In this document: positions 32,700 to 43,764 of the stretch, piece by piece
Layout: each line of letters begins with the position of its first letter
Position numbering within the stretch: position 1 is the first letter of the stretch
Source: Breviolum minutum Mf 1.05b.01
Lineage: Eukaryota > Sar > Dinophyceae > Suessiales > Symbiodiniaceae
Direction: 5' to 3'
Length of the DNA stretch: 64,000 nt
Assembly: GCA_000507305.1 (NCBI GenBank)
Contig: DF239880.1
Span: 1-64,000 of the forward strand
Translations under genes and position numbers: made by a program
Notes under the pieces: model-generated
Told to the model about the DNA's origin: nothing
The model's database searches: none
Seen by the model: only the letters and a program-made list of their open reading frames with translations

Positions 32700-32833
32700 A
32701 TTTGGGAACGGGTTGATGGACTGACTTCTGCGCCGGCGCCAAGAGCTGTTATTTTTTCACGTTTGTCTGACAGGTGATCAATGGCGTATACTTCAAGCTG
32801 TTGGGGGGTCTCAGGTGGTTGAGAAAAAGCCAC
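32700..32833 (-). CDS. Minus-strand exon candidate next to a family C palindrome
   Basis: The minus frame reads SQPPETPQQLEVYAIDHLSD, KREKITALGAGAEVSPS. Composition is convincingly protein-like. It stops where a family C palindrome (32622-32695) begins, so the exon may be interrupted or spliced there. Not recognised. Confidence 0.3.
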
Positions 32834-33266
32834 CGTGGGAAACAGCGAAATGGTGTTGGTTGCTCCTACTATTTTTTGTTGCCCTATATGTAAGCCTTAG
32901 ATATGAACGCGTGTATGGAGTTGTATATTAATGTATGATTAGCTGATCCAACTCAATTGTTTCTTTGTGTTAGTGTGTTGATACGCGTTGATTGTGTGTT
33001 CTTTCATGTTTGTTAAGAGAAAAAGCATGACAGCCAACAAGCTTGTTGAAGATTGGATGGTGCTTTCATGGGTTCCTTAACTTCTGTGGGTAACCTCGCC
33101 AAGGTTGACCTTGTAAAACCCTAGGGCTTGAATTCTTAGGTTCCATAATATGTTCACCAACAACAAAGGGTGGAAAAAACAGTGGCAAAAATTGCAAGAT
33201 GAACAAGCAGTGTCTCAGTGTCTCAGGCTTTTTTTCCTGACTCTAGTGGAACCTTAGTTAGAGGTC

Positions 33267-33542
33267 ATGGATCCCCAAAGAGGGACACTAGCAAAAGAAA
33301 ACGCAGATTTCTTGGTGATTTGGATGGGTCTTTGTGGACTTCTCAAAAGCCCTTACCTTTCACACAATGGAATTGACCCTACTTATATGCGGTGTTTAGG
33401 CCCACCTTGGAGAGCTTTACCAAACAAACAAATGTTGGGTGATTCCCTGACCAAAGGAGCTGTGATCAAAATTGAAAGATTTTTTCAGATATTTGAGGCT
33501 CAAAGAGGGGAATATATATATATATATGTACAGTACATGTAA
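33267..33542 (+). CDS. Ty1/copia-like RNase H C-terminal fragment
   Basis: The frame contains ALPNKQMLGDSLTKGAVIKI. This matches the W/A-V/L-P-T/N-x-x-Q-L-A-D-x-L-T-K signature near the end of Ty1/copia RNase H, where D-x-L-T-K is almost invariant. Only this tail is visible and no integrase or reverse transcriptase is adjacent. The frame then runs into an AT microsatellite. A truncated retrotransposon relic is most likely. Confidence 0.45.
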   Translation: MDPQRGTLAKENADFLVIWMGLCGLLKSPYLSHNGIDPTYMRCLGPPWRALPNKQMLGDSLTKGAVIKIERFFQIFEAQRGEYIYIYVQYM

Positions 33543-33850
33543 AAATGCATATGTTATATCTATGTTGTCTATTAATTTTATATAAGTCACGAGCTAATCA
33601 TGTCACGTCATTCTAGATATTATATAATGCAGTTCTATATAATAAGTTGTAAGTTACAAGCAAATTTCATTTCAAGTCATCGGAAGATCACCGCAAGGAT
33701 CCCATCATTACCATCATACACGCAATCCACGCACCAAGGATGCACACCTTTGGAGTCAAAGCCTTCAAGATGGTTTGGTGCCAAGATTCGCGTCCCATAC
33801 CGAAAATGATGCTTTTTGGAGTTGTTTTTGTTATTATTTGGTAAGGTACG

Positions 33851-33900
33851 GTTTGATGGAAGGAATCTGGCTAAAAAGTTGATATGGTAAATATCCCGGG
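33851..33900. repeat. Family B-like fragment
   Basis: GTTTGATGGAAGGAATCTGG and GTTGATATGGTAAATATCCC, resembling the inner parts of B4 and B5. Confidence 0.4.
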
Positions 33901-34045
33901 GCTGAAAAAAGACCATAGACAACTTAGCTGTCCTGGTTTGGCAGAGAGCGCCGTAGGAGCACAGAGTTTATCTCAGGGACCGTAATAGCGACCATCCTGA
34001 GATAGAGGAAAGAGAAAGACAGAAGTCATTGTCTAAACACTGTGA

Positions 34046-34594
34046 CGAAGTAGAAACAAAACGAATGGCACAGATCCAGTAGTCGCTCAACTGATATCCT
34101 TTGACTTGAAGGACGCCTTCTGCCACTACGGATTGTGCAAGGAGGAGTTGAAGCATTCCCTTGCTCCTTTGGACGATGACCACTTCATACTGTTCGCGGC
34201 GATGCTGTTTGGATTCAAATCAGCCCCGTTGATTATGGGGAGATTGTCAGCGAGCATTGGGAGATTGTGGCAATCGATGATGGAAGCTCACGAGGCACAG
34301 TTGCAGGTGTACATCGATGACATCTTGATGATGGCAAGAGGGACCATCGCGGAGCTAAACTCGCTGGTGGCCATGGGACTTTACACCCTAAAAGCCTTTG
34401 GGGTCAATTTCTCCTTGGGCAAAGGAGAAAGAGGATCCGCTTTGAAGTGGATCGGTGTCAAGATCCTGCTGAACTGGGGCCCGGGCCCTTCACCAGGGGA
34501 GCTGGTGTACTTCGCAAGGTTGTTAGCCGGATTTCTGAAACATCAACAGTATGTCACGGTATGTTCAATTCAAACCTTTGCTAGTCATTTTTGA
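34046..34594 (+). CDS. Truncated reverse transcriptase (YIDD) fragment
   Basis: The frame reads VAQLISFDLKDAFCHYGLC, then a hydrophobic block with AAMLFGFKSAPLIMGRLSAS and GRLWQ, then QLQVYIDDILMMARG with the catalytic YIDD at 34310-34321. It continues with LYTLKAFGVNFSLGKGERG and LKWIGVKI. FDLKDAF is RT motif A, FGFKSAP is motif B and YIDD is motif C, in the right order and spacing. FKSAPLxMGRL is typical of an RT group common in dinoflagellates. The N-terminal fingers and all downstream domains are missing. The frame ends in the right half of a family B palindrome (34527-34550). Confidence 0.75.
   Translation, partial: RSRNKTNGTDPVVAQLISFDLKDAFCHYGLCKEELKHSLAPLDDDHFILFAAMLFGFKSAPLIMGRLSASIGRLWQSMMEAHEAQLQVYIDDILMMARGTIAELNSLVAMGLYTLKAFGVNFSLGKGERGSALKWIGVKILLNWGPGPSPGELVYFARLLAGFLKHQQYVTVCSIQTFASHF
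34527..34550. repeat. Family B right-tip fragment ending the RT frame
   Basis: CCGGATTTCTGAAACATCAA then CAGT; no left tip is present. Confidence 0.6.
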
Positions 34595-34876
34595 GGGGTG
34601 TCATCTATTCGTCAAATTTCAGGCGATGAGCTGTAACTGGATTGAAGAAAACTTCACCGCAGGAGTTGATGTCATGGAAAAATATTGGGATTGAATTAAT
34701 TTATATACCGACATATTTTTTCAAGGTGCTGTGTATGGTGTTCCAAGTATTCACAAGGGGTTCTGATGTAGAATCTGTGTTGGCATATTTGAAGACTGAG
34801 AGAAAATTATATGTCTAATTAGATATGGCATTGAGGTAGCCCCCCGAAGGGGAATCTGAAGTTCGATATTTGCAGG

Positions 34877-35170
34877 ATCTTTGTCTTCTTATACATCCAA
34901 GATTGTCCCGGATTTCCTCCAACAGTATGTCGTTGCCACAATCCCACCCAAAACTGAGATCCAAGATAATACATTGAATCAGGCTATTCCCACCTTTTCC
35001 GTTGTTTTATGTCCTTCCATGAATTTCTACGTAGATATCTCCTTCCTTTTACAGGACAAAAACAGGTCAAACCCAACTCCAACTCCAAAAAGCCGCCTTG
35101 TCTTGAACTAAGCTTGAGGTGAAACAAGTGCAAAGTGGATTCTACACCACCACAGTTGTGAGGCATGATG
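34877..35170 (+). CDS. Exon candidates downstream of the RT fragment
   Basis: The first piece reads SSYTSKIVPDFLQQYVVATI, PPKTEIQDNTLNQ. A second piece after TTTACAG at 35055 reads GQKQVKPNSNSKKPP or, in another frame, LEVKQVQSGFYTTT near 35115. Plausible coding sequence of unknown identity. Relation to the RT is unproven. Confidence 0.35.
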
Positions 35171-36454
35171 GATACCTGTGACAAATCTTTGGTTCATCGT
35201 CCATCGTCCCTTATACCGCTTATACCCTACTAATTTGGCAATTTGGTGGGTTTTTTTTGGGGATTCAGCCCCTTTGAATTTGATAATTTGCTGTTTTTTT
35301 TTGTTAAAAAATGTAACTCACTATTTTAGTGACTCAACCTTTAGTCCCTAAAGACCGAGCAGTTTTGCCTACAGTATAGATACCCTCAGCCCAAAAGGAA
35401 AGGCAAAAGTCTCCATTGGAAGCCACCATTGTTTTTTTGGGAGTGATTTGGTAATATTTCAGGTCGTAAAATTGTTGGATCGAAAAACCTTGAAATAGTT
35501 GTCAGATGGTTGAAACATGCATGTTTGTTTTTTTAAATAGCCTACCCTTGCAAAAGAGGATCCAATCTGTGATGTATATTTGTTTTTCCAGTATTGTCGT
35601 TGGGAATCACCACCCCTCAAATTAAAAACAAGAACGGATAAACATAAAAACACAACAATCGGAAAAGAACATGGGTGAAACAGTCGCACCGTGTTGGTTC
35701 CTTACTTTGGTTTTGGCCGGGAATGCTATAATCCTACTGTGCTAGAGTTGAGGGCGGTGTATCATTTCCAGTGGTTTGTATATCCTGTGGTTGGACCTAG
35801 GATTTTCCACCATGAAGCACATCACCTTGGTTTTTCGGTTATCACCCTCTTTGAAACCCAACGATTTGCCCCCTGAAAACAGAGAAGATGTTTTTTTTCT
35901 GTTCGGGGCAAAATGGCAAAAGATATACTGTATATATATATATATATTTGTCAGGAGCGATTGGTTAGTTTCAATCACTCCATGTAGTTGAATGATTTAC
36001 CTTCAACAGCTGCTGGATGTTGTTCATTAATGAGTGCATCTCAAGTCTAGAGACGTCCGATCCTGGCATTGAAGATCAGGTGTTTCGTACTTTGCATGCT
36101 TGGCATTTGACTTGAAATTTCCAACACTCATGTTTCGTACTAGTATCCCACAATTCAACATTTTGTTGTATACACATTATTTTTTGCATACCTGGTGTTT
36201 CAGTGCTATTTGAGTGAGCTCCCATGAATTCCAGAAACTATGCCATTTGTAGTGATAGTATATAAGTCTCAGAAACTATGCCATAAGGTGAAGTTCAGAA
36301 GAGATTCGAGAGATCTTTCGGGCATCGTTGTGAGAGACGCGCCAAAGTACGTTTGACGCTTAGCAAAGCTTCTCAATAGGCTGGTCACGGAGGGTCTTAC
36401 CTACAACCATACATGCCAATGAGTACAACTATCTGGTTCTAATACTAATTCATA

Positions 36455-36548
36455 AGATCCATGTATGATACATTTATATACCTTGCCTACATTAATGGTT
36501 GATTTTGGATGGCAAATTAGTAGGCAAATATTCCAATCCCATTGATCC
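36455..36548. repeat. Palindrome family C, copy C6
   Basis: Left AAGATCCATGTATGATACAT, right TAGGCAAATATTCCAATCCC. Confidence 0.55.
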
Positions 36549-36602
36549 TTACGGTATACCACTTGCATTATACTAGTTGTTTAATGGGGATCCTTATATA
36601 CC

Positions 36603-36698
36603 ACCTGGAAAGTAGATGGCGCAACTCCCATGTATTGGTTTATCATAGCCCCTTACAGATCGCCACCTTTTGCGAGTGGCTAGCCATCTACGTTCACT
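36603..36698. repeat. Palindrome family H, copy H1
   Basis: Left tip TGGAAAGTAGATGGCGCAAC is intact; right arm reduced to CTAGCCATCTACGTTCAC. Confidence 0.65.
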
Positions 36699-37282
36699 AT
36701 GCTGTAATTGTTTATGAAACAATCTCCAGATAACTGGGTAGTATTTCATCCCCTATCTTCACCCTAGACCAAGTAGGGGGGCCCTTGCTCGTTTCCGATG
36801 TGTGTTAAGATGTTTTGCAGGTATTTGTACTGGGATCACGTCACTTCTGCCTGGACGATCTCTCCCAAGCACGGGTCACGGACCACGCACCGACGTTTGG
36901 AAAAGCTGGTTGACGTCTTGGTAACACGTGGTTACCGGGTTTGATGGTTGAAGAAAACATATAAAATCCATAGAAAAAAACACCTGGGATCTACGAGCTG
37001 GGGCTGGCTAGGTTCGTTATAAACGGAGTTATATGCCGGTATTGTTATTGGCTTACGAAGGTGTTTTTGCTGACCCTTCGTTTTCAAGACCCACGAGGCC
37101 CATTGAAAAACAACCAAAACGCATGGCCCTTATTGATTACGTTGATCTTTTTGAAGGTGTCCTTTTCGAAACCTATCAATAGGGAAAAGGAGAAGGTGAC
37201 TGGTGAACAAAATGCGGGCCTACTTCCCATCATATTCTAAACTGGGAGTCAATCACTACTTGAATAGATCCTTGGCTAGGGG

Positions 37283-37400
37283 TACTTGGATGTCCCAGGA
37301 CGTTAGCAAATGGTTCGTAAATGGGTTGTATCGTTTACGTAGTATATATGGGGATGAAATACTACTCAGTTTCATGGGGATTTGAATACGCTATTATTTT
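37283..37400. repeat. Palindrome family D, copy D4 (left end)
   Basis: Left ACTTGGATGTCCCAGGACGT with GTTAGCAAATGGTTCG; right tip not found. Confidence 0.5.
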
Positions 37401-37579
37401 TGGATCCCTATGAAGCAAGCAGTATTTCATGGAGTGTCATGTTTGGGTTTTGAACGTTGCTCACTTGGAGTATTTTCAAACTTCCTTATGCTTCAATCTT
37501 CACCGAGAACCATCTGAAGGGTTTTCCGCAAGCTTGATCTCCAAGCTCCAACGACAAACTTTATGAATCATGATGTCTT

Positions 37580-37718
37580 CAAGGTGGGCCCCTACCAGTT
37601 GCAAATAGAGTTATAACCCACTATAAATGGCCAAACATTGATGGACATGACTCCTATAGGTGGAGTTGATGATTTCACCCTGACTTATCTAACTGGTTTT
37701 TCCCGGGTCCACCTTGTT
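37580..37718. repeat. Palindrome family F, copy F2
   Basis: Left CAAGGTGGGCCCCTACCAGT, right AACTGGTTTTTCCCGGGTCC. Confidence 0.7.
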
Positions 37719-37784
37719 TGACATCTCTCTTTCCGTTACCCAAGTTATAGACATTCTGCCAATCTTCCAACGGAAACACCGACC

Positions 37785-38130
37785 TCTTCAGGCCGTTGGG
37801 CGGCGTGTGCTTGGCACCGGGCTGTGCTTTTGCACAGGAGGATAACACCGAGTATCTTGGCAATGACAGATGGGGGTCCTATGAGATTGACTTGTTCCAT
37901 CTTTTGATCAACCAATTCAGATCACTGGAGTTTGCCATTTTTGCCAGGCGGAACAAACACCGCAGTTGTTTTTGTTGTTCAAAGGTTTTTGTTTGTTCAA
38001 CAGTTGATTCACTTGACCAAAAAAGGGCTGGTTTCAGGAATCAGACATCATCAGGATTTTGGGGTGCCAGTAGTGGCCTTCTGTTGGCAATTCGTTGCAG
38101 CATCTGACCACGAAGGGATAAAAGGAAAAT
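37785..38130 (+). CDS. Exon candidate with one frame change, unrecognised
   Basis: The first frame reads GGVCLAPGCAFAQEDNTEYL, GNDRWGSYEIDLFHLLINQF. From about 37935 a second frame gives TNTAVVFVVQRFLFVQQLIH and VPVVAFCWQFVAASDHEG. The two together look like one protein broken by a small indel near 37940. Between two family F palindromes. No known family. Confidence 0.35.
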
Positions 38131-38293
38131 GATTGGTGTCCAGCAATCCAAGATAGCTCTGGGCATGCTACAGTATGTTCTGCCAAGCTGCCAAATACCA
38201 CGAACAAAAATGATAAGTTGTTCAGAGATGTTCCATGACTCGTCAAGTCACTTTTGGATACTTTTGGATCTTTTGGTATCATTGGAAGACTAC

Positions 38294-38426
38294 AAGTGGG
38301 CCCCTAGCACTTATAAGTAGGGTTCTATATTAAACTTCATTTACAGGGTTCATTCCACCCCAGGCCAAAAAATAGGAGCTTCCCATGTCACCCCACTTAC
38401 AGGCCGGTCGGCTCGGGGCCCACCTT
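38294..38426. repeat. Palindrome family F, copy F3
   Basis: Left AAGTGGGCCCCTAGCACTTA, right GGCTCGGGGCCCACCTT. Confidence 0.65.
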
Positions 38427-38496
38427 TTTTCGAGAGTTCAAGTGCACATTCAACATTCTGATGATACACCAACATGACCCTACGGATCCATATATG

Positions 38497-38612
38497 GGGG
38501 TTTCCTAAAATGGTGGGTTTCCCCAACAAACCCATGGCTTTTCCTACTAAAAATGATCAAAACTTGGGGTGTGAAATGGAGGTACCATCATTTTTTCAGG
38601 AAACACCCATGT
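38497..38612. repeat. Palindrome family K, copy K1
   Basis: Family K has GGTTTCCTAAAATGGTGGGT and its partner ACCATCATTTTTTCAGGAAA. A family C copy follows directly. Confidence 0.6.
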
Positions 38613-38680
38613 GGAATATTTACCTACATTTACCATATGAATCAACCAAATGTAGGCAAATATACCAGTCCCATGGATTC
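38606..38680. repeat. Palindrome family C, copy C7
   Basis: Left CCCATGTGGAATATTTACCT, core CATATGAATCAACCAAATG, right AATATACCAGTCCCATGG. Confidence 0.75.
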
Positions 38681-39051
38681 TCTGGGTGAGGATATATACC
38701 CATTACCGCCACTCTCCTCGTCCTTCCAACAGTTTTGAGAATCATGAAGGATGAATTTTTGAACGGGTTTTGTTGGATCTCTTCTTCATTGACTTGGGTT
38801 GAGTGGTAAATCAACCTGGAACAAAAAAGTTGATTTGTTGATTTCCCCCATTAGAAACATGTTTTCTTAACATCTTGCACAGTTGGTTTAAACCCAAGTA
38901 TATACCCTCTTGAGAACGCAGAGCTTATCAGTCTCAAGGTGGGTTTAGGAAGATGCATTTCCTGTTTCATCTTTCTTCTCATGTTCAAGAGTATCATTCG
39001 TAATGTGTAAGAATGCATTGCGGGCGCTCACGAGGAAAGATAATCGAAAAG

Positions 39052-39199
39052 CGCCACTCGCCCTACTTGCCCCACTTGCCCTTTGTAGGAAAATTATCTG
39101 AAATGCGCCACTTGCCCCACTTGCCCCACTTGCCCTTGTAGGAAAATTATCTGAAATGCGCCACTTGCCCCACTTGCCCCACTTGCCCCATTTGCCCCT
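39052..39199. repeat. Tandem array of CGCCACTTGCCCCACTTGCC units
   Basis: Units of CACTTGCCC separated twice by TAGGAAAATTATCTGAAATG, giving a higher-order period of about 54 bases. Confidence 0.9.
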
Positions 39200-39361
39200 G
39201 CTGCTACTACTGTACTACTACTACTACTACTGCTACTACTTCTGCTACTACTACTACTACTACTACTACTACTAGACTACTACTACTACTAGACTACTAC
39301 TACTACTAGACTACTACTACTACTACTACTAGACTACTACTACTACTACTACTACTACTAC
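39200..39361. repeat. TAC trinucleotide microsatellite
   Basis: (TAC)n with regular TAGAC interruptions, running into the N gap. Confidence 0.95.
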
Positions 39362-39483
39362 NNNNNNNNNNNNNNNNNNNNNNNNNNNNNNNNNNNNNNN
39401 NNNNNNNNNNNNNNNNNNNNNNNNNNNNNNNNNNNNNNNNNNNNNNNNNNNNNNNNNNNNNNNNNNNNNNNNNNNNNNNNNNN
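39362..39483. other. Assembly gap (N run)
   Basis: 122 undetermined bases following a TAC trinucleotide repeat, so the repeat probably stopped assembly. True length unknown. Confidence 0.99.
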
Positions 39484-39492
39484 GTTTTTTTT

Positions 39493-39565
39493 GAAGAAAA
39501 AGAGTTGACTTAAAGAGAAGAGGTCTGTATGAAGAAAAAGAGTTGACTTAAAGAGAAGAGGTTTG
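39493..39565. repeat. 38-bp direct duplication
   Basis: GAAGAAAAAGAGTTGACTTA plus AAGAGAAGAGGT occurs twice in tandem. Confidence 0.85.
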
Positions 39566-39724
39566 GATAAGGGCTTGCAATTTTTTTTACACCGAGCGAC
39601 CCAGACCATTGGATTTAAAAGCTTTTGAGCAACTTGGACAACTTCGATCCATCTTAAAACGATTCTTTTGTGACTGTTTTTCAAGACGCATTTTTCCCTG
39701 CAGACATAGATCTTTCAGGAAATC

Positions 39725-41735
39725 ATGGCGGATTCTCCGGCAGCTTTAAAAAAAACAGAAACGACAATACCCCATATGCAGCTGAAACACCTAAATCGCA
39801 TTACAGTAGATGATTCGATTCATGATTTCTGGGATGGAAAAAACATATTTGTGAACATGCCTGGGCCACCACTGGTCCCAGATGATGATCCTCCAAATGA
39901 AAACGATGACGATCCTCCAGAGGAACCTATGGATCCACCAACATATCCACCTGGATTTCCTCCTTATGACACACATCCACCTGATCCACATTCTGGCTTA
40001 CCGCCACCTGATGGTCCAACACGTCCATCTCCTCCTGGACCACCTCCTTCAGGTTCTCCAGTTCCACCAACAAAACCACCACACCAACCTTTACCACACT
40101 TTTCACCACCTACAAGTTTACCACTTCAACCACTTCCAGGTAATGCTTTTATTCCATCACTCGTTGTGCCACCGAACATTAGTGATACTCAAATGCATCA
40201 TTCTATCAAACGTGAAACTACTGTTCCTGCCTCCTCTCCTCAGAAGAAGGCCAAAGCTCCTGCTCCTGGGAATCAAATGATTGCTCCCTCCGGTTCTTCG
40301 TCTCGCAACCATTTGGGGGGTGATGTTCCAGTAACAACAAGCCAGAAAGTAACGATGACCTTGATGCAGGACCTAGGACAGGAACGCCCATTTTACCGAT
40401 TGATAATGATGCAGAAGAACAACCAGTTAATGTTCCAGTTCCTAATGATGACAAAAGTGATACGGTAGAATACCACAGCAATCCAGATGGAATTACTGAT
40501 TCAGATGATACAGTTGAATACCAAGACCTTGTTATTAATGATGATGCCAGTTGGTCCCTACTCACTGAAGAACAAAAGTTATGTTCCAACACTGGCTCAT
40601 TTTCTGTTCCAAGGTATATTGATAATTCTCCTGTTGATGTCACTGGCGTTCGCTCGTCGTCCTGAGTGATTTTATTCAACATGCATCGTCCTGAGTGATT
40701 TGTGGCATTTAGGTCAGCCCGAGAAACGCCGAACGGATATACCCTGGTGAATGAGGACATTTCTTCTGATCACATTGAGGCTGTCTATGCTCTTGAGAAG
40801 ACAGGCTGGGAATTTCCGTGGACACCCAGGACACAAGCTCGTTTTTGCGACGCTCAAGGGGTGAACGTGGCACAAAATATGTGCTCTTATTTTAGTCACT
40901 GTTATGTTATTAGCAACAATGTTGATTTCAATGACCTTGAGCCGCCTCTTCGCAATGCTGTTATCGATGCTGGACAATACTATGCAAAACCTCCGACACG
41001 CCGGAGATGCAACAAGACCAGAAAACATTACCGCCGAAACACCGGCGCAACAACAGAGAAGTCAACAAAACAGAGCAATTTTGATTGATGATGTGGTACA
41101 AGAGCTCAACCAAGCAGTCAGAGCGGAATCGAAGAAGACTCAACCCAAGGCAAAAGCTGATCCGCCAAATCTGCCAGAGGAAAGTGCCAAGGCGGTGACA
41201 AAAGTCAAACCACCACCGGCCTGTGCATTACAGCCGGAACCTGCCAAGAACATCATGAAGGCACCGCCGAAGCCACCTCCGAAACACCTGACAGTCTCTG
41301 CTTGCAGCTACCGCCGATACAACGGTGAAGGTTGAGCCCAAACAACCAGAAGGACCACCTCCGCCTCCTCCGAAGAGGAACACCGATACAACGGTGACTA
41401 CAGAAGGGAAAAGGGCGAGAAAAGAGGTTTCAAAAGAAGCAACATCCACGACGAACAAGATCAAGGTCGAGACAGAGAACCTCGGTGGCCCTTCATCATC
41501 CTCAACCAGTATCCCAATTCCAATTCCACCTCCAGCTCCAGACAGAACTCCACAACAACCTGATCATCCACCTCCACCAAAAGAACCTGGTTATCCACGA
41601 CCGGATCGTACGAGAAGACCATCAAAGCCGCCAAGGAAACCTTTTGGCCACGGTGAATGGAACCATCCAACTCCACCTCCTGCACCTCAAAGACAATCCT
41701 CGCACATGAACATTTCTGAACCTCATGATTAGCCT
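39725..41735 (+). pseudogene. Proline-rich N-terminal part of the EEP-like gene, frame-broken
   Basis: ATG 39725 (MADSPAALKKTETTIPHMQL) begins an acidic/proline-rich region with many PP, PPG and PPD steps, probably disordered. The frame changes near 40320-40334, next to a G6 run, into a D/E/V-rich stretch (VPNDDKSDTVEYHSN) that stops at 40663. It resumes near 40721 (SARETPNGYTLVNEDISSD; GWEFPWTPRTQARFCDAQG). It changes again near 41000 (ITAETPAQQQRSQQN) and near 41310 (EGPPPPPPKRNTDTTVTTEG), and stops at 41730. A 16-base direct repeat (40656, 40685) surrounds the 40663 stop, so a short intron is possible there. The number of breaks suggests decay or uncorrected indels. Confidence 0.55.
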
Positions 41736-43183
41736 CGGCCGCCAATTTTTGCTGGGAAGAAGAGTTATGGACGAGAGATTCGCGAAGATCCAGTCAAGAT
41801 GAGAGAGAAGCTCGTCCTTCCGCATATTGTTCTTAACAATCCGGGCCACATCATTACTCTCTGTGAGTCCTGGGATTTCCAGCTCTTCAATTCTCTCTGT
41901 ATAGAGTATGGAACAATTGGCATTCAATGTGCATCCGATAAACCGGATCGATCACCACCTGTGGCCGTTTTCTTGAAGACACCGTACGGAATGCTCGAAG
42001 TACTTCATCACTGGGACGAATCCAAGCAGACCAAGTCTAAGACCGACGGTTGGGTACTTCATGGAGCAATTATTAGTTGCGTTTTTGGCCCTCGTTCTCA
42101 CAACATTGATCCCGGCACACGTCAGCGTGTTGAGCGCCGACACTACGGTGAACCAATTGAACATTATGCTTTGGTTGAAGAAGACAGGATTTGCACCCAT
42201 GGAGTTCGCACTGTTGAAACACCTGCGGGTAAGTTGGATCGCGTTGAGTCATATGAAGAAATTTCTGACGGTTCGTATTTTTGTGTGAGAGGCTTTCCAA
42301 CAACATACGTGCAACGAATGGGACTGTCTGAGTACAGAGTTTTATGTATACATATCAATTCTTGGTCTTTTCACCACTCGATACAACGAGTCAGAGAAAC
42401 ACTGCGTTCAATTTTCAGCAAAGCATTGATGCGTATATGGTTGATTTCATTTGTGGCGATTTCAACCTGTTTGCCAATACGCAGTTTTATCGGGACGTTG
42501 GCGGATCCATGCTGGGCGGAATTGTGGTAGAAGTTTTAGAGGATGCCATAAGGGCCATGAACCAGCAACTCAAACATCAATACCGTGTGACATTCAATAT
42601 ATCATCTTCAACACGACCTCAGGACGTATTTGACGCGGTATTTGCCAACAGAAACGCAAACATGGACTGCATGTTATGCATATCACTTTTCTTCAACAAA
42701 CAAGATTTTGAGGTCCCGAGACCAAATGTTTTGACAGATCTATTTACCATTTCCCATGACTATTTGCATTCCGTTTCTGAACGCCCTCGTCAATTATCGA
42801 ACTACGACTTATGTCTTGGATTGTTTGATTGTGATTGGCATTTGCCACTTATATGCCGCATATCCGCACACGCGATCAAGAACAAACGCACACGCGGCCC
42901 TGCAGCACAGGATGTTCGCAATCAACGTTTCAGAAGCTGGGCTTCTCGACAGGGCAAAGGAAAGGGCAAAGGTCGACAACCCTACCGTGACGATCAAGAA
43001 TGGACCGACCAACAATGGTACCAAGATCAGGGTTTTCAAGAGGATCGATATGATCATCCCACAAGCCGATACTACGGCGACAGACCTGGACCCTATGCTT
43101 CCTATGGATCATCTTCATCATCTTCACGAACACCACAGTGGGAAGCACCAAGATGGGTACCATGGTTCGGTGGATGGCGATAA
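41736..43183 (+). pseudogene. Endonuclease/exonuclease/phosphatase-like domain, one frame change
   Basis: The first frame (to about 42365) reads KMREKLVLPHIVLNNPGHII, LCIEYGTIGIQCASDKPDRS, with YRVLCIHINSW. The second frame (from about 42375) reads VDFICGDFNLFANTQFYRDV and ends LGLFDCDWHLPLICRISAHA. I-x-G-D-x-N (42444-42467) and D-W-H-x-P-L (42833-42850) are the GDxN and SDHxPL-type metal-binding motifs of the EEP fold. The layout matches a dinoflagellate-expanded EEP family I recall. The C-terminus (42935-43180) is rich in K/G, then Q/Y/D/G/S, like RNA-binding disordered tails. No reverse transcriptase follows, so it is not a complete LINE. Stop TAA at 43181. Confidence 0.65.
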
Positions 43184-43276
43184 CCGACGCAACGGTTAAG
43201 TTGATGACATTGCAAAATGAACCGATACAACGGTTATTACATTGATTGTTGATCTGCTATCACCGATTTAACGGTT
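43182..43276 (+). promoter_or_regulatory. Three small hairpins AACCG-N6-CGGTT at the end of the EEP-like gene
   Basis: AACCGACGCAACGGTT at 43182-43197 overlaps the stop codon. AACCGATACAACGGTT is at 43220-43235 and ACCGATTTAACGGT at 43262-43275, spaced about 40 bases apart. Related CCGATACAACGGT occurs in the coding part at 41314 and 41383. Possibly 3' RNA structures or binding sites. Confidence 0.5.
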
Positions 43277-43764
43277 GGTTGAGAGGTGGAGGAAGTATGC
43301 ATGCTGCACGGAGTATTGGAGCTCAATACTTGCCCGAATTGATGTACAACAAAACTCTGAATTAGTTTGTTCGAACGGTTTCTCACTTTCTGGTATCTTG
43401 CCTGCTCATAGCGGCACTCGTAGGTCTCACTTTTCTCATTGTCATTCTGTACAGACGTAACTTCAGAATCAAACTGTTTATCTTTGAAAAAGCATGCTGC
43501 AGCCCAAAGAAAATTTGTGTCTGTTTGTTTCCTGTTTTTCACTTTTGGGGAACCCCTTAACAGATGGGCTTACGCAATGCTTATGTATAGATCATCTATG
43601 ACACTTTACTGTATAGCTGAACCATGCCACAAACGTATGTCTTCTGACAACGTTTGGCTCAAGATTACAAGCACTTGCTTTCGCATGTAAAAAGACCGCT
43701 TTCGCTGACCTACGGTGTTTACTTGTTCCAAGGGCGCCTTTCAGGGGTATTTCTTGTTTCACTG

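Larger units (their letters stand above)
31100..33250. other. Mostly non-genic stretch
   Basis: Apart from the weak minus exon at 32700-32833, only repeats G3, A4 and C5 and AT-rich sequence are visible. Confidence 0.4.
35200..37570. other. Non-genic stretch with repeats
   Basis: No exon supported. Contains C6, H1 and the left end of D4, plus an AT microsatellite near 35932-35946. Confidence 0.4.

Noticed and set aside
39052..39199. Possible CRISPR-like array (repeat units with spacers)
   Set aside because: The 'spacers' are identical and the units are short; it is a eukaryotic satellite-type tandem repeat.
39358..39684. Minus-strand frame running into the gap
   Set aside because: Half of it is undetermined sequence, and the rest has no coding character.
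40218..40760. 180-codon minus-strand frame
   Set aside because: Overlaps the plus-strand EEP-like gene; composition is serine/leucine-rich as expected for an antisense shadow.
43649..43663. TTTGGCTCAAG, matching the last 11 bases of the dinoflagellate spliced leader
   Set aside because: The first half of the leader is not present and the position is downstream of a gene rather than at its 5' end; 11 bases can match by chance.
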